Assembly: GCA_036873755.1 (NCBI GenBank)
Contig: JAVTVY010036890.1
Location: 1 to 64,000, forward strand
DNA length: 64,000 bases
Direction of reading: 5' to 3'
From: Hanleya hanleyi
Lineage: Eukaryota > Mollusca > Polyplacophora > Lepidopleurida > Hanleyidae
Shown here: positions 43,780 to 56,900 of the stretch, piece by piece
Position numbering within the stretch: the first letter of the stretch is position 1
How the letters are laid out: the number at the start of each line of letters is the position of its first letter
Notes under the pieces: generated by a model
Told to the model about the DNA's origin: nothing
Databases searched by the model: none
Seen by the model: only the letters and a program-made list of their open reading frames with translations
Translations under genes and position numbers: made by a program

Positions 43780-45090
43780 TGGGGGAGCGCACTTAACTAG
43801 TGCAGATGCAGATTCCAGAGATGCATGTAATGGCAGCTTGAATGCAGTGACGAGTAAATATGAAATGTTATATATTTCACCACTACTTCGATAGAATAGA
43901 CTAATGTTTAGAAGACTGAAAAGAAGAATGTCGACACACATGGATCAACACAGATACTTTTATTTTCAGACACGGTATATATTGATACAGCCAAGGAATC
44001 AGCATCGCAATGATCTGAAAGTAAAGCAAATAAATCAGATAAAGGGACTACTTTCGATCCGAATGATACTATGCTGGAGCTTCAATGGGGTTTATACATG
44101 CAGTCCGTTGATGGCCCGATATACATTAAAAAAAGTATTCAAAAGCGTTACTGATCAGTTCTGTACAAATTATTGTCGCTCCTACTTCAGGCAATGTATC
44201 TTTCATTGACTTAGAAAGTTAATTTCTATTTGAAAGCTCAACCCAATATTCATAAATTCAAGTACTCAAAATAATGAAACGAGGTTGGCATACCTCGTTG
44301 TTTTCGCATCTTCAAACACAAGCCGACCTCTCCGTTCACACGTCGATTTAGCCTTGACAGATCAGACCACCGAAAGCCTTCAAATCCGAGGTGTAAATTT
44401 CATCTACAAACCAGAGACGAGCCAAGCAGAACAAACCCAATTAACGATTAAGGGTGACGTAGTCTCGCAGCTTCATTTCTCATAATGTGGCGGTAGCGAT
44501 GCCCAAATACATATGACAACCAATCATATGGCACATTTTGAAATTCAAATGGATTCGCGGTCAAGGACGTTTCGTGTCTATTTATAGATTATTTTGAACA
44601 GAATCGATAGGCTGATATATCAAGGCTGATTCGAAGTGTCAACGGAGATGTCGGCGTGTGTTAGATCTATTTTTGTGGTAGGTCGCAGTGTATTGAAACG
44701 GCGGAATGCCGGAAGCATTTGTCCAAGATCACTTCATTACCTTCACACATTGTCTTCTTTCTCCAATTCCTGCAATATAATAGAGAATATGTATGTAAAT
44801 ATCGGATCTGTCAGCTAAACACTGCTGACAACTTGTACACCTCCTAATACAGACAATACAGTCTTTCTGAAGCAAGACATCACTGCATGGTAGAAACATG
44901 CTGGTCAGAGGAACGGCTTTGAGGAAATCGAGCCAGGAAATAATGCGATTTAACGATCCACAGATATCGACAGGAGATGGACTATTGTGAGAGTCCAGTC
45001 TGCCCATCATGATTATTATTGCATTAATGCGCCGGTTGAACCACAGGTGTCCAGTGAAGATGGCCGATAGGTCGACCCCAAGGAGTCGAG
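43780..45090. other. no gene identified
   Basis: Short frames only, without recognisable motifs or splice context. Confidence 0.35.
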
Positions 45091-45164
45091 AGGCTCCCTA
45101 GGACCCCCTCCCCTCAGCTGATCGAAAGGAACCCCTCGCCATGTTCCTCGAGAGACTCCCCCCC

Positions 45165-47700
45165 CCCAAAGGTGGTCGAGAGGACCACCTCAAAGTAGTC
45201 GAGATAACCATCCCAATGTGGTCCAGAGGACCATACGTAGGTGGTCGAAAGGACCATACGTACGTGGTCGAGAGAACCATCCCAAGGTGGTCGAGAGAAC
45301 CATACTGAGGTGGTCGAGTGGACCATATGTAGGTGGTCGAGAGGACCATCCCAATGCGGTCGAGAGGACCATACTGAGGTGGTCGAGAGGACCATACGTA
45401 AGTGGTCGAGATAACCATCCCAATGTGGTCGAGAGGATCATACTGAGGTGGTCGAGAGGACCATACGTAGGTGGTCGAGATAACCATCCCAATGTGGTCG
45501 AGAGGACCATTCCAAGGTGGTCGAAAGTATCATCCCCAAGGTGGTCGAGTGGACCATAGTCAGGTGGTTGAGATGGCCATCGGTGGTCGAGAGGACCATC
45601 CCAATGTGGTCGAGAGGACCATCGCAAAGTGCTCGAGTGGACCATACTTAGGTGGTCGACAGGACCATACCAATGTGGTGAAGAGGACCATTCCAAGATG
45701 GTCGAGGGGCCCAACCCCTGGACCACCCAACCGGGTCCAAAGGACCATCCAAAGGTGATCGAGAGGACCATACATACACTCTCAGAATGATTCAGGATTT
45801 CTCCTGAAATTCAGGCCATACATCCACAACTCAATTGTCAGGGATTTTAGTCTGGAATCCAGAACATTTTCCATTAACTCATTGGTAAATAGCTGAAATT
45901 CAGGAAATTGTCCCTAGGGCCTGAATATCAGGAGAATTCCCTGAATCATTTTGAAAGTGTAGGTCGTCGAGAGGTTCTCCCCAAGGTGATCGACAAGACT
46001 ATTCGTAGGTGGTCTAGAAGATCATCCCAAGGTAGTACTCGTACAAAGTCATTGCTGCATAACTTTGCAATACAACTACATCTTCACTGTGTACTTTTTT
46101 ATACGCAAATGATCGTGTACGTTAAAAATAATCTTCATAATTCTTTTAGTTACACTCATCCCACTCATTAGTTACATTACGCGGTCGAGAGAACTACCTC
46201 AAGGTGATCAAGAGGACTATTCCACGTTGATCGAAAGGACTATCATAAGATGTTCGAGATAACTGTCTCATGGTGGTCGAGAGGACTATACCAAGGTGGT
46301 CCAGAGAACTATCCTAAGGTGGTCGAGAGGACCATACGTACGTGGTCGAGAGAACCATCCCAAGGTGGTCGAGAGGACCATACTGAGGTGGTCGAGTGGA
46401 CCATATGTAGGTGGTCGAGAGGACCATCCCAATGCGGTCGAGAGGACCATACTGAGGTGGTCGAGAGGACCATACGTAAGTGGTCGAGATAACCATCCCA
46501 ATGTGGTCGAGAGTATCATACTGAGGTGGTCGAGAGGACCATACGTAGGTGGTCGAGAGGACCATCCCAATGTGGTCGAGAGGACCATTCCAAGGTGGTC
46601 GAAAGTACTATCCCCAAGGTGGTCGAGTGGACCATAGTCAGGTGGTTGAGATGGCCATCGGTGGTCGAGAGGACCATCCCAATGTGGTCGAGAGGACCAT
46701 CGCAAAGTGCTCGAGTGGACCATACTTAGGTGGTCGAGAGGACCATACCAATGTGGTGAAGAGGACCATTCCAAGATGGTCGAGGGGCCCATCCCAAGGT
46801 GGTCCAGAGGACCATCCTAACCCCTGGACCACCCAACCGGGTCCAAAGGACCATCCAAATGTGATCGAGAGGACCATACATACACTCTCAGAATGATTCA
46901 GGATTTCTCCTGAAATTCAGGCCATACATCCACAATTCAATTGTCAGGGATTTTAGTCTGGAATCCAGAACATTTTCCATTAACTCATTGGTAAATAGCT
47001 GAAATTCAGGAAATTGTCCCTAGGGCCTGAATATCAGGAGAAATCCCTGAATCATTTTGAAAGTGTAGGTCGTCGAGAGGTCCTCCCCAAGGTGATCGAC
47101 AAGACTATTCGTAGGTGGTCTAGAAGATCATCCCAAGGTAGTACTCGTACAAAGTCATTGCTGCATAACTTTGCAATACTACTACACCTTCACTGTGTAC
47201 TTTTTTATACGCAAATGATCGTGTACGTTAAAAATAATCTTCATAATTCTTTTAGTTACACTCATCCCACTCATTAGTTACATTACGCGGTCGAGAGAAC
47301 TACCTCAAGGTGATCAAGAGGACTATTCCACGTTGATCGAAAGGACTATCATAAGATGGTCGAGATAACTGTCTCATGGTGGTCGAGAGGACTATACCAA
47401 GGTGGTCCAGAGAACTATCCTAAGGTGGTTGAGAGAACCATCCCAATATGGTCGAGAGGACTATCCCAAGGTTGTCGAGAGAATTATCTCAAGGTGGTCG
47501 AGAGAACCATCACACGGTCAAGAGGACTATCCCAAAGTGGTCGAGAGAACTATCCCAAGGTGGTCGAAAGGACCATCCCAAGGTGGTCGAAAGAACCATT
47601 CCAAGGTCGAGAGAGAACTATCCCAAGGTGGTCCAGAGAACTATCCCAAGGTGGTCGAAAGGACCATCCCAAGGTGGTCGAGAGAACTATCCCAAAGACA
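45165..47700. repeat. minisatellite of short hairpin units, duplicated as a 1.1-kb block
   Basis: Dozens of 23-24-bp units read GGTGGTCGAGAGGACCATCC with variations; TGGTC-GAGAG-GACCA in each unit is a 5-bp stem with 5-nt loop. A block containing many units plus a unique 400-bp segment (beginning CTCAGAATGATTCAGG at 45781 and 46887) is repeated with an offset of 1106 bp. Long open frames on both strands are products of the repeat. Confidence 0.9.
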
Positions 47701-47759
47701 CTGAGGTCCCTAAAGTAGACGACGTTTTCTCACAAATAAACTTCTGAAAAGTCAGTGGA

Positions 47760-48600
47760 CCAAGTAATGTCTGAATAATATATACACTTTAGATAGAATT
47801 TTTTTTACAGTTTTTCCGAAAAATCGATCTCTTTCGCAAAACGACCATAATAGCAATGCTGCTCACTCTTGGAGCCACTAAAAAGTTGTTGTTTTTTTTT
47901 ATCTGGGACGCAGGGGCAACATAAATCAGGTTTGAACATAAAATGGACACCAAAGCTGCTTCCCGAGGAGTCGATTTCTCTCCCAGAGTTTTAATTCGAA
48001 ATATTATCTATTTGTTCGGAAAATAAAAAAATAAAAAACCTCGAAAAAAACGGCCATAATATCAAGCTGGCGCGTAGAGGTAGGACATATGCTTTTGTAC
48101 ACTGCTATACCGATTAAGGTAGCCCGCCGGTCAAAGCTCGGTCAAAGCTCAACAAAATGATACATCCTTGGGGATTCCCGAATTGTCAGAGAATTTTCCA
48201 CAGAATCAACTTACCAGAACAAGAACAATTCCAACGGTGTCCAAAAGTATTTTATTCATTTTGCCATTTTATAAGACCTTCGAACTTTGCAAGGTGGCGA
48301 GAAGTGATATTTCTTGTTACACCCGCCCAAAATGCGGACGTTTAATGTGAGATAATTTCCGTCCGTCCGTCCGCTTGTCCGTCCAGCCCTCTGTCCGCAT
48401 TCTGTCCTGTCTATATCTGTTGCAGCTTTCTATCTACAGTCTAAATGTTTTGTGAGTGGATACGTTGGTAGGAGACGATGTGTCGCGTACCAAAATGGAG
48501 GTCAAACGTCACCATGACGATTGAAAATTGCTACTTTTTTGTGGTGTATCAAAATTGAGGTCAAGGTCGAAAGGTCACTCTGACTCCAAAATCTGAAAAT
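47760..48600. other. no gene identified
   Basis: AT-rich DNA with a short CCGT repeat near 48360-48395. Confidence 0.4.
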
Positions 48601-48629
48601 CAATAAAATCGCAGTTGTTTGTGCCTGAA

Positions 48630-50140
48630 GATACATTACAGAGAGATGATGCATCACGTGTCAAAACCGAGGTCACGATCAAAGGTCAAAGTCAATGTAA
48701 CCCCAAAATCAGGAAATCATTGAAAATCACAATTGTGTCCTTGAATATATTAGGGGGAGATGATGCATCACGTATCAAAATTGTAGTTGCTTTAAAGGTC
48801 AAGGTCACTCCGTCCCCAAAATCAGGAAATTATTAAAAATATTTTTTTTGTGTGTTAGTGGATACTTTATGTGGAGATGTTCCGAGTAGCAAAATAGAGG
48901 TCATAGATCAAGGTTAGTAAACATCAAGAATAATGGAAAATCTCCAATTTGGGGCTGTGTAATGTAAACATTTTTCATGTATACAATCAACCCATGGTGA
49001 ACAAGGATCCTATTCATGCTCTGCAGTTCAAGGTTGTGCATTGGATGTAGAGAAGACCCTGTTGATTTTGCGGCTAAAAGGTCAAGGGTCAGTATTTCTC
49101 AAAGACGGCAATGCTAATTATTGCTCTCCAATATTAAAATCTGTTTCAATATGCGGGTGTATATTGAAACCAATTTTGGCCGTTGTTGAGATTTCTATAC
49201 CTTACCAGGTATGTGCGATCATCGAGAGAACGGATAGATGGAATAGCGATTACGGACCACCATACAAATACAAACGTCAACTGCAATTTACTCAACTGAC
49301 AACAATCGCCAACATAAATTAAAAAAAGAAGCTTTGTAAAACACATTTTCCAAGGGTTTATTTATGTTGGCGATTGTTGTCAGTTGAGTCAGTGCCAAAA
49401 CTGAGGTCACGATCAAAGGTCAAAGTCAATGTAACCCCAAAATCAGAAAATCATTGAAAATCACAATTGTGTCCTATATATTGGGGGGAGATGATGCATC
49501 ACGTATCAAAATCGAAGTTGCGTTCAAAGGTCAAGGTCACTCCGTCCCCAAAATCAGGAAAATATTAAAAATATATTTTTTTTTTGCAAGTGTATACTTT
49601 ATGCGGAGATGTTCCGAGTAGCAAAATAGAGGTCAAGGTCAGTAAACTCGAAAATCAGGAATAATTGAAAATCTTGATTGCTACAACTCCAATTCGGGGC
49701 TGTGTAACGTAAACATTTTTCATGTATACAACCAACCCGTGGTGAACAAGGATCCCATTTATTTTGCAATGTGATCTCTGCAGTTCAAGGTTGTGCATTG
49801 GATGTATAGAGAAGACCCAGTTGATTTTGCGGCCAAAAGGTCAAGGGTCAGTATTTCTCAAAGACGGCAATGCTAATTATTGCTCTCCAATATTAAAATC
49901 TGTTTCAATATGCGGATGTATATTGAAACCAATTTTGGCCGTTGCTGAGATTTCTATACCTTACCAGGTATGTGCGATCATCGAGAGAACGGATAGATGG
50001 AATGGCGATTACGGACCACCATACAAATACAAACGTCAACTGCAATTTACTCGACTGAAAACAATCGCCAACATAAATTTAAAAAAAACTTTTGGAAGCG
50101 TTCTTTCATTTGTAGAACACATTTTCCAAGGGTTTAATTT
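48630..50140. repeat. 757-bp tandem duplication rich in AGGTCA half-sites
   Basis: The segment beginning CTCTGCAGTTCAAGGTTGTG occurs at about 49019 and 49776 with near identity over more than 300 bp, and the AAAGGTCAAGGTCACTCCGT segments before it are likewise duplicated. Matching short frames inside both copies reflect the duplication. Confidence 0.85.
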
Positions 50141-50399
50141 CACTTTCAAAAAAAAAAAAAAAAAAAAAATCCCGGGACTCACCGTTAAAATGTGTTGCTC
50201 AATCTCCCTTGCATAAGTGTCGGGAAGCGCTGAAGAAGAACATGATATAGTAATATTATGCATACATGTGAAATTTCTAACGATTATATAATTTGCACAT
50301 ATCTCTTTGTCATATGTAGCGAAATATTATTCCCAAAATATTTTCAACATAACCATTCTATAAACGCTCTCTATTTCACATGTCGAATTAAAGTCCGAC

Positions 50400-50465
50400 G
50401 CACACGAGAGCTATCCCCTGAGTCAACGACTTCAAGTGCCTGTTGGCTCAGGGGATAGCGTGTGC
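50400..50465. repeat. long hairpin
   Basis: GCTATCCCCTGAG and its inverse CTCAGGGGATAGC form a 13-bp stem, extended by CAAC/GTTG inside and GCACAC/GTGTGC outside, around a 14-nt loop. Confidence 0.8.
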
Positions 50466-50967
50466 GGGCAGTTTTTTTCTTCGCATGATAATCTAGAAAT
50501 GTATATGGTCTACTATGAGAGTTTAATACTACTCTATTATATGGGATTATATAGGAATTATATGAAAAATGCATTCATTTTCATGAAAAAAGCTCATATT
50601 TTCTCTTTCCATAAAATTTTCTTTAAATATCGCCATTTTGGTAGATAAACAGAAACATGCGCAGTAGAGGTAAACTTGGATTTGTCTGGAACATCCTTCA
50701 TTTCAAATATTTCAGTTGTTGCGAAAGAAGAGTACAGTTTTCACTAAATTGTAATTTCCTGAATGAATAGTATTTTTTGTGAGATTTTTAGAAAACAAAA
50801 ATAATAAACTGTCGCAAATCTTATTGAGATGGACTCCGAAATCTTAATTAACAGGAGCCGCGGAGCACATTTGAAAGTGGGGCTGATTAATTCATCAGAA
50901 ATAATATCGCTTCAACTTTTCTTGAATATGGGTGGTCCAGTTGTGTTCTGGGTTGGGTAGGGTTACA
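50466..50967. other. 3' flank of the histidine-rich gene
   Basis: AT-rich, no gene. TTTATT at about 50796-50802 gives AATAAA-type sequence on the - strand, a possible poly(A) signal. Confidence 0.3.
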
Positions 50968-53900
50968 TCACTCACTGTTGAGAAAATCGTAGAGTTCTTC
51001 GGTGCCAATTTTCTCTATGAATGCTCTCAGCTGATGATGATCAATGGCGTGTTTCAGCTGATCGTATGTTTCATGATGTTTACTCGTGAATTGCTCGTGG
51101 TGGTCTGTCATGTGCTGGTGAACGTGATCGAGCGTTTCATGAATGGTGTGGTGGTGGTCAGGGTGGTGCTCATGTTGGTCAACGTGCGTGTGGTCCGGGT
51201 GGTGGGCCCTTTTGTGGTGGGTGTGCGTGTTATTCCGATGGGCGATGATCTCCTGAGAGAGATGCTGAAGAGCAAAGAAAAGGGAGAGAAATCAGTTGGA
51301 ATGAAACGGAACAATGATGCCCACATTTCATTTTGCAATTCAGACATCGCTTGAGCGCAACAATAAACCGATTTTCTTAAGGAAGGGGGGACGTCACAAG
51401 ACATGCCCCGGTATATGGTATGTGAGCAAGAATGCGACAGAGCTTTAAAACCCATAAATTGAATAAGTTGGCAAGTGGACCAGACTGGCAAACTGTAGAA
51501 ATACTTGAGAAAAGCTACACGGGGAAGAAAAGATCAACAAAACGAAGGAACAATTTGGAAAAACTGACGGACACTTTTGTATTCGGCATAACGGATGACT
51601 TTTCGTTCATCCTGTATCTCATCTAAGATCTGAATGTGAGACGGAAATTATAGAAATATATTAGTCCGAGAACTGAATCCAATACTTACAGTGGTAACAT
51701 AGGCTGATACAGGTGTAGCGTACTCCGCTGGCATATCTACAAAATGCAAATAATAATAGTAGTGGAAAAGTGGGAGTCCCATGCCACATGGACAAGGAGC
51801 AGGATGTAAGGAAAAGTAAGGACAGGAAATGACGTCATCACCAAAATTGACGCAATCATCGGAAATGTCGTTCACCGGAAGTGACGCAATTACCGAAAGC
51901 GTCGTTATCACACGGTAAATACGTAATCAGCGGATGTGAGGACAATAGTCGTGAAACACATGGCCTGAAGGTTCTAATATTCCTATAGCTATAAGATTTT
52001 AGATACCCTAGTTTTTGCCCACTTAAATCGCAATAAATATATTACGGTAAGTTCCCTAAGTATTCGCGACCCTAAGTAAATTCGAAAACGGGCATTTTTC
52101 GCCAAGTCACGTGACACTGTTCCCTAAGTAATCGAAAACTGCCCATTCGCGAAAAACCGCGGTCCTAACTATTCGAAAATCCCCCATTTATCGTGATCGC
52201 GAGATTGATAATATTATGTAGTTGTGCGATGGAAAAACTTCCAGATCAACGAGTTTCCTTAGAATTAGTATTTGATAAACCTTGCAAACTTTTTGAGCAT
52301 TTTGAACATAACCAATTGTAACAACTAAGTTGATTTTCATTATGTCTCAGACGAAATGTATCCAATGTTTAAACCGGGATTTCTCATGGTCATTAAATTG
52401 GGAATATTGCCGTTTACGGGTACGTGCGATATTAAACATTGCCGATTGAAGAGAGCATACATTCGATATTATACTGAAAATAACAAAATGAAGAACTGGA
52501 AGTTACGTTTCATTCGGTCTTAAAAAAATATAATGCTGAAGTTTGACCGGACGACGGCTGGATTATGAATGACGGACTAGACGCTTGTAATTTGAACCAC
52601 GGATTTTCTTAGTCGCGGGGTAGAGATTTACGATCAACCCCAACCCCAAGTTGCATTAATTTTAGCGACTGTATGCCATGTGCGCCTCACCCTAAAACCA
52701 GAAACGCGCCTGTTTGGGTCCGACTTCGGATTTTTTTTCCGGAGACACGAATGTTGAGATTCCCAGCTATGATACTGAAAACATATTTTGTACTGTTCAG
52801 ACAAAACTAATTTAGAAACCTATCATTTCCAACGAACGCGGGGATTCAGAATATTTTACGGCCGTGGAATTCGCGGTGATTTATATACCGAAAGAAGTTT
52901 GCGCTCTTGTATTCAACTTTTCAGGAGCAAGCAATAGTACAGACTTATTCTCTTCAATCACCCCTGGATAAAATAGAAACGAGGATATTATTCAGAGAAT
53001 TATCACGAAAGGACGTGCAGGATTAACCTTGACATATGGCTGCATCGGAATCTTCATAGCCGTAACAAGCGTGGAACGGCGTCATTGTGCACGGTGTCAT
53101 TGTTTCATGGTTCGCATGGGTCCTTAAAAGTTTTTATTATACCTCTTGAATATTCATGAGGGTTTTCTGATATTTCATTGGTCAAACTTTACCCAGCCAC
53201 GAGTCAATATTTTATGTGTCAGGCGGAGCGCATGAGGTCCGGAGTCAATATTGTGATCACGTGGTCACTGTTTACAAGTACCGTCTGTCTGCAACATGGC
53301 TGACGGTGGTCGCTTCGTAGATTGTACGATGAAAATCTACAAGAACTGTTACAAAATAGGGACGGTAAGAACGCAAAAAATGTTATACAGGCGTCTCAAT
53401 ATTACGGGTCTACTGTCCAGCAAAAGATATTAATTTCGGTATTCTTTCGTCGATAACGAAAGAACAACTAATTGGTGAATTCCTCTTCAAACTCTTTGCT
53501 GAGTTGAGAAAGAAGGATGGAGATAAAAACTCTCGTTCGTCGATGGTAAGCATACGTTTCGGTCTCCTGAATATTCAAGAGGTAGAATAATTTGTTATAT
53601 GTAATTTCTATCTGCACTGCCCGAGTAATCCATTTCATTCTCATCTCAAAACTGGATTAAATTTACGCTGTCGATGTCACCCAATCAAATGAGTTCACCA
53701 TGACCTAAATAGGATTTATGAATGAAATGTGTGAAGCCAGTGGCTACATTGTATCAAAACACCCAGGGTTTGTGAAACGCTTCTGAAACTTTAAATTCTC
53801 AGTATTATTCTAGTCAGATTGGAGATTTAGCCATGAATTATTCATAAAATTGTATGTGTGTCTTATTTTCGATAACACACAGCTGCATGACAGAAAGTAT

Positions 53901-56900
53901 TCGCCAAACAGCGTTTTTGAAAAGGAGTAATAATAGTATCATGCGCTAGTCTGGCGTCATAGCGATAAATCACTGCATTTAATAGATTCGGTATAATAAA
54001 ACACTTATAAACTTGTGACGGAGTCAATATCATGAAACCTGGACCCTTGGCCAGACTTGGCCAAAGCGACCTGACCTCGGCCTGCGGCCTCGGTCAGGTC
54101 TGCTTTGCCAAGTCTGACCTCGGGTCCAGGTTTCATGATATTGACTCCGTCACAAGTTAATAAGTGTATAGTAAAAGTGCATAGTTTTTATATTGAAAAT
54201 TAAAGGCCTTGAAAGTCCATGAAAATTAGAATTTTTGAGTGAGTTTTTTTACACTATTAGTGAAGATATTATGGTACTTCTGACTTGATTATTGACACAA
54301 AAGTTGAATGTCGGAAGAGACGTTTACGTAAGATAGCCGAGATCATAGGCGGTAATTTGATAGCAACTGAAGCCGAGGTCGGAATAGTGGGTTGAGATTA
54401 AAAGTCAAAAAATAAAAGATGGAATAAACTAAACGTGTATATAGGTTTTCTGTCTATACTTATTCTCTAAATTATACTATCTGAAATGTGAATTAATTTT
54501 GCTGAACCAATGAGGTAATATTAGATAAAAACACGGTTGTACATTTGGCTGTTTCGTCATCATCATCTGTCGATCTGTCTTTCATCAGAAATATTCCAGA
54601 ATACATTTACATCTGAAACAGATTGAACCAATTTTTATTTTTTATTCTTCATTAGAGTCGTGATCTCACTGTTACGAAGGCATAATCCATTGAGGTTGTG
54701 TTGGCTGAATATATTATGAAGCGGGAACCGTGTACAAGTGAAAGTTTGGCCCACGTGCCATGCTATCCAAGTATTGATCACGTGATGTTATTGCAACTCC
54801 GTATGGCGGGAAAATGTACAACCAACACGTGGCATGTTGAAACTTTCATTCTTCCATGTCTACAGACCCCACCTAATTCTATGAAAGTATTTTCATACAT
54901 TTGTTAATAAACGATCGAAGGGATACAGTGAATTGTTAGAATGGGCAAGCAATTCATGTCTTTCGTTTAGCCGCTATTCATGGCGGGATGAGCTCGTTCC
55001 AGCTGGGAAGATTGTATATCGTCTCAGACGAGTTGGCCCTGATATGGGTCTTCAGATAGTGTCGGGCGCTTGCTTAATTTGCTGTTCGTTTCATTGACAT
55101 AAACAGTTTGAAAAGCCCTTCCACAATATTTTCCTATGAAGAGCAATCAAGAAATTATTAGGTTTGATTCTCAATCTGAAAATGACGTAATCTGTGTTTC
55201 TTCATTGGATCGTTATATATTTTCACGTAAACATCATTGGCGTCACTGGGATAGTTGTGCCTAGTCTTCTTGGCCGTGAAAAAAATTCTGCAAGAGTTCA
55301 AGCATGTCCTGAAGAGAAAATAAAGAAAATATCAGAAGCGACAGAATATGCCCTTGTCCCGTATATGTATACTAATACAAGGATATACGCGAATTTGTGA
55401 TTTTAAATTGGCGGGGCGTCCGATAAAACTAATCTCTTCATTGTCAGCCGATCATTGCAGTCATTTATTCAAACCTAATTTAATGGTTCAAGAGCAGAAA
55501 GAATGCTTTATTTATCCTTTGATCAATTGCGAATTATTGCCTGACAAATCTAAACGCACAACAAACATTTCCCGTGTTTTGCTTCAGGGTTTCCCCTCGA
55601 CCACACGTGTTCGTACCACTGAACTTCGCCGAAGTATATTAGGTTTCGTGGTTGTCGATCTTATATCATTTAAGAGTGCTGTCTGGGGTAAATATCACAA
55701 AATTAAAGAAACACCACAGTGGACGTATTGTGACCTTTCATTGTCGAAGGGTATGGGCATTTAATATGGGGACTCTAATTTACGAAAACGTCCGTTTTTC
55801 TGAACTGACTTGCACAAACTATTCGGAAGTGGTCAGTTTTTCACGACTGCGATATTCACTTCCGGTCACGAACACTTAGGGAACTTACCGTACTGAAATC
55901 AGTTGTATATTTTCTTAAACAGTTCATTCATGGAATTATGATCTTGTTCTTCAAATTAGTATACGTCTGAGTTATCTAAATGAAACGGTTTGTGAAATAT
56001 AGTCTTCAAATTTCCTTGATAATAAAGGTATCATCAAATGTATTTAAACTTTCATTTGATAACCATATACTTTTTAAACTAAAAAATTGCCCTGGAAATG
56101 ATATGTTGCCTAAATTCGTGTTTTGTTCCTTCAGGCTCGTGACCCCCTAACTAGCCCGACGAAAGTGTCAAAAACAAACTAACGGACAAACAAACAAACA
56201 AACAAACAAACAAACAACCACAGATGCTTACTAAAGTTAATATAAAATTAGCTAATCGTGTTATTTCATTTAGAATTTTTTTTACAATTTACAATGTGTA
56301 ATTTACAGATATTACATCTACAGAAATAATTTTTTATTCTGTAATCTAACATTTCCCAAAGTATATAAATTTGTCATAGGTCTGAGGCATGGTTTTTGCT
56401 TCTCAGAGACAATTTTATTGGGTGTATAAGAAGTAGTTACGTTGTAAACTGATTTCTTTAGCCGTTTCGCACAGAAATTTATATTGTAACCGCTTACAGG
56501 ATTGTTTAATATATCCATATAAGACTGCTTGAACCAAAACTAATCTAATGATTCCAATGTCACCATATATCCCAGTGACACTATTGATTGGTCTAAGCGA
56601 GAAAAAGTTTAACCTACAGTACTCGCTGATTGGCTGGACCTCACCAAGAGCAAGGTCGTTGAAACCATCCGCCATATTGACAGAAGTACTCTTCCCCAAG
56701 CAAAACAAGTACTGAGAAACCTCAATTCGCAAGAATTTCTAGCAAATCTCCAGAGTAAATTCGTCATAGTCCCAGCAGACAAAGCTCCGAATAATATAAT
56801 ATTCATATGTAAATATTACTATTACCAGGTGCTGGTTAAAAAATTGAGTGTAGACATATCTTCATCAAATACGTCTACTTACTCCCAAACTGCATTCACT

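Larger units (their letters stand above)
52045..55890. mobile_element. 3.85-kb Tc1/mariner-like non-autonomous element
   Basis: Ends CGGTAAGTTCCCTAAGT and its exact inverse are flanked by TA on both sides, and similarity extends weakly beyond (TTCGCGACC versus TTCGTGACC). No transposase frame is seen. It carries an internal inverted-repeat segment with a gene fragment (53134-53590), a 160-bp palindrome (54003-54165) and a piece of the repeat found at 58442. Confidence 0.65.

Noticed and set aside
45098..47747. Many 80-190-codon frames on both strands
   Set aside because: All are translations of the 23-24-bp hairpin minisatellite.
49041..50216. Two similar frames as a duplicated gene
   Set aside because: They are equal only because the 757-bp repeat is duplicated; no start context or domain.
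50932..51354. 140-codon + strand frame rich in valine
   Set aside because: It is antisense to the histidine-rich final exon, which has splice-site and module support.
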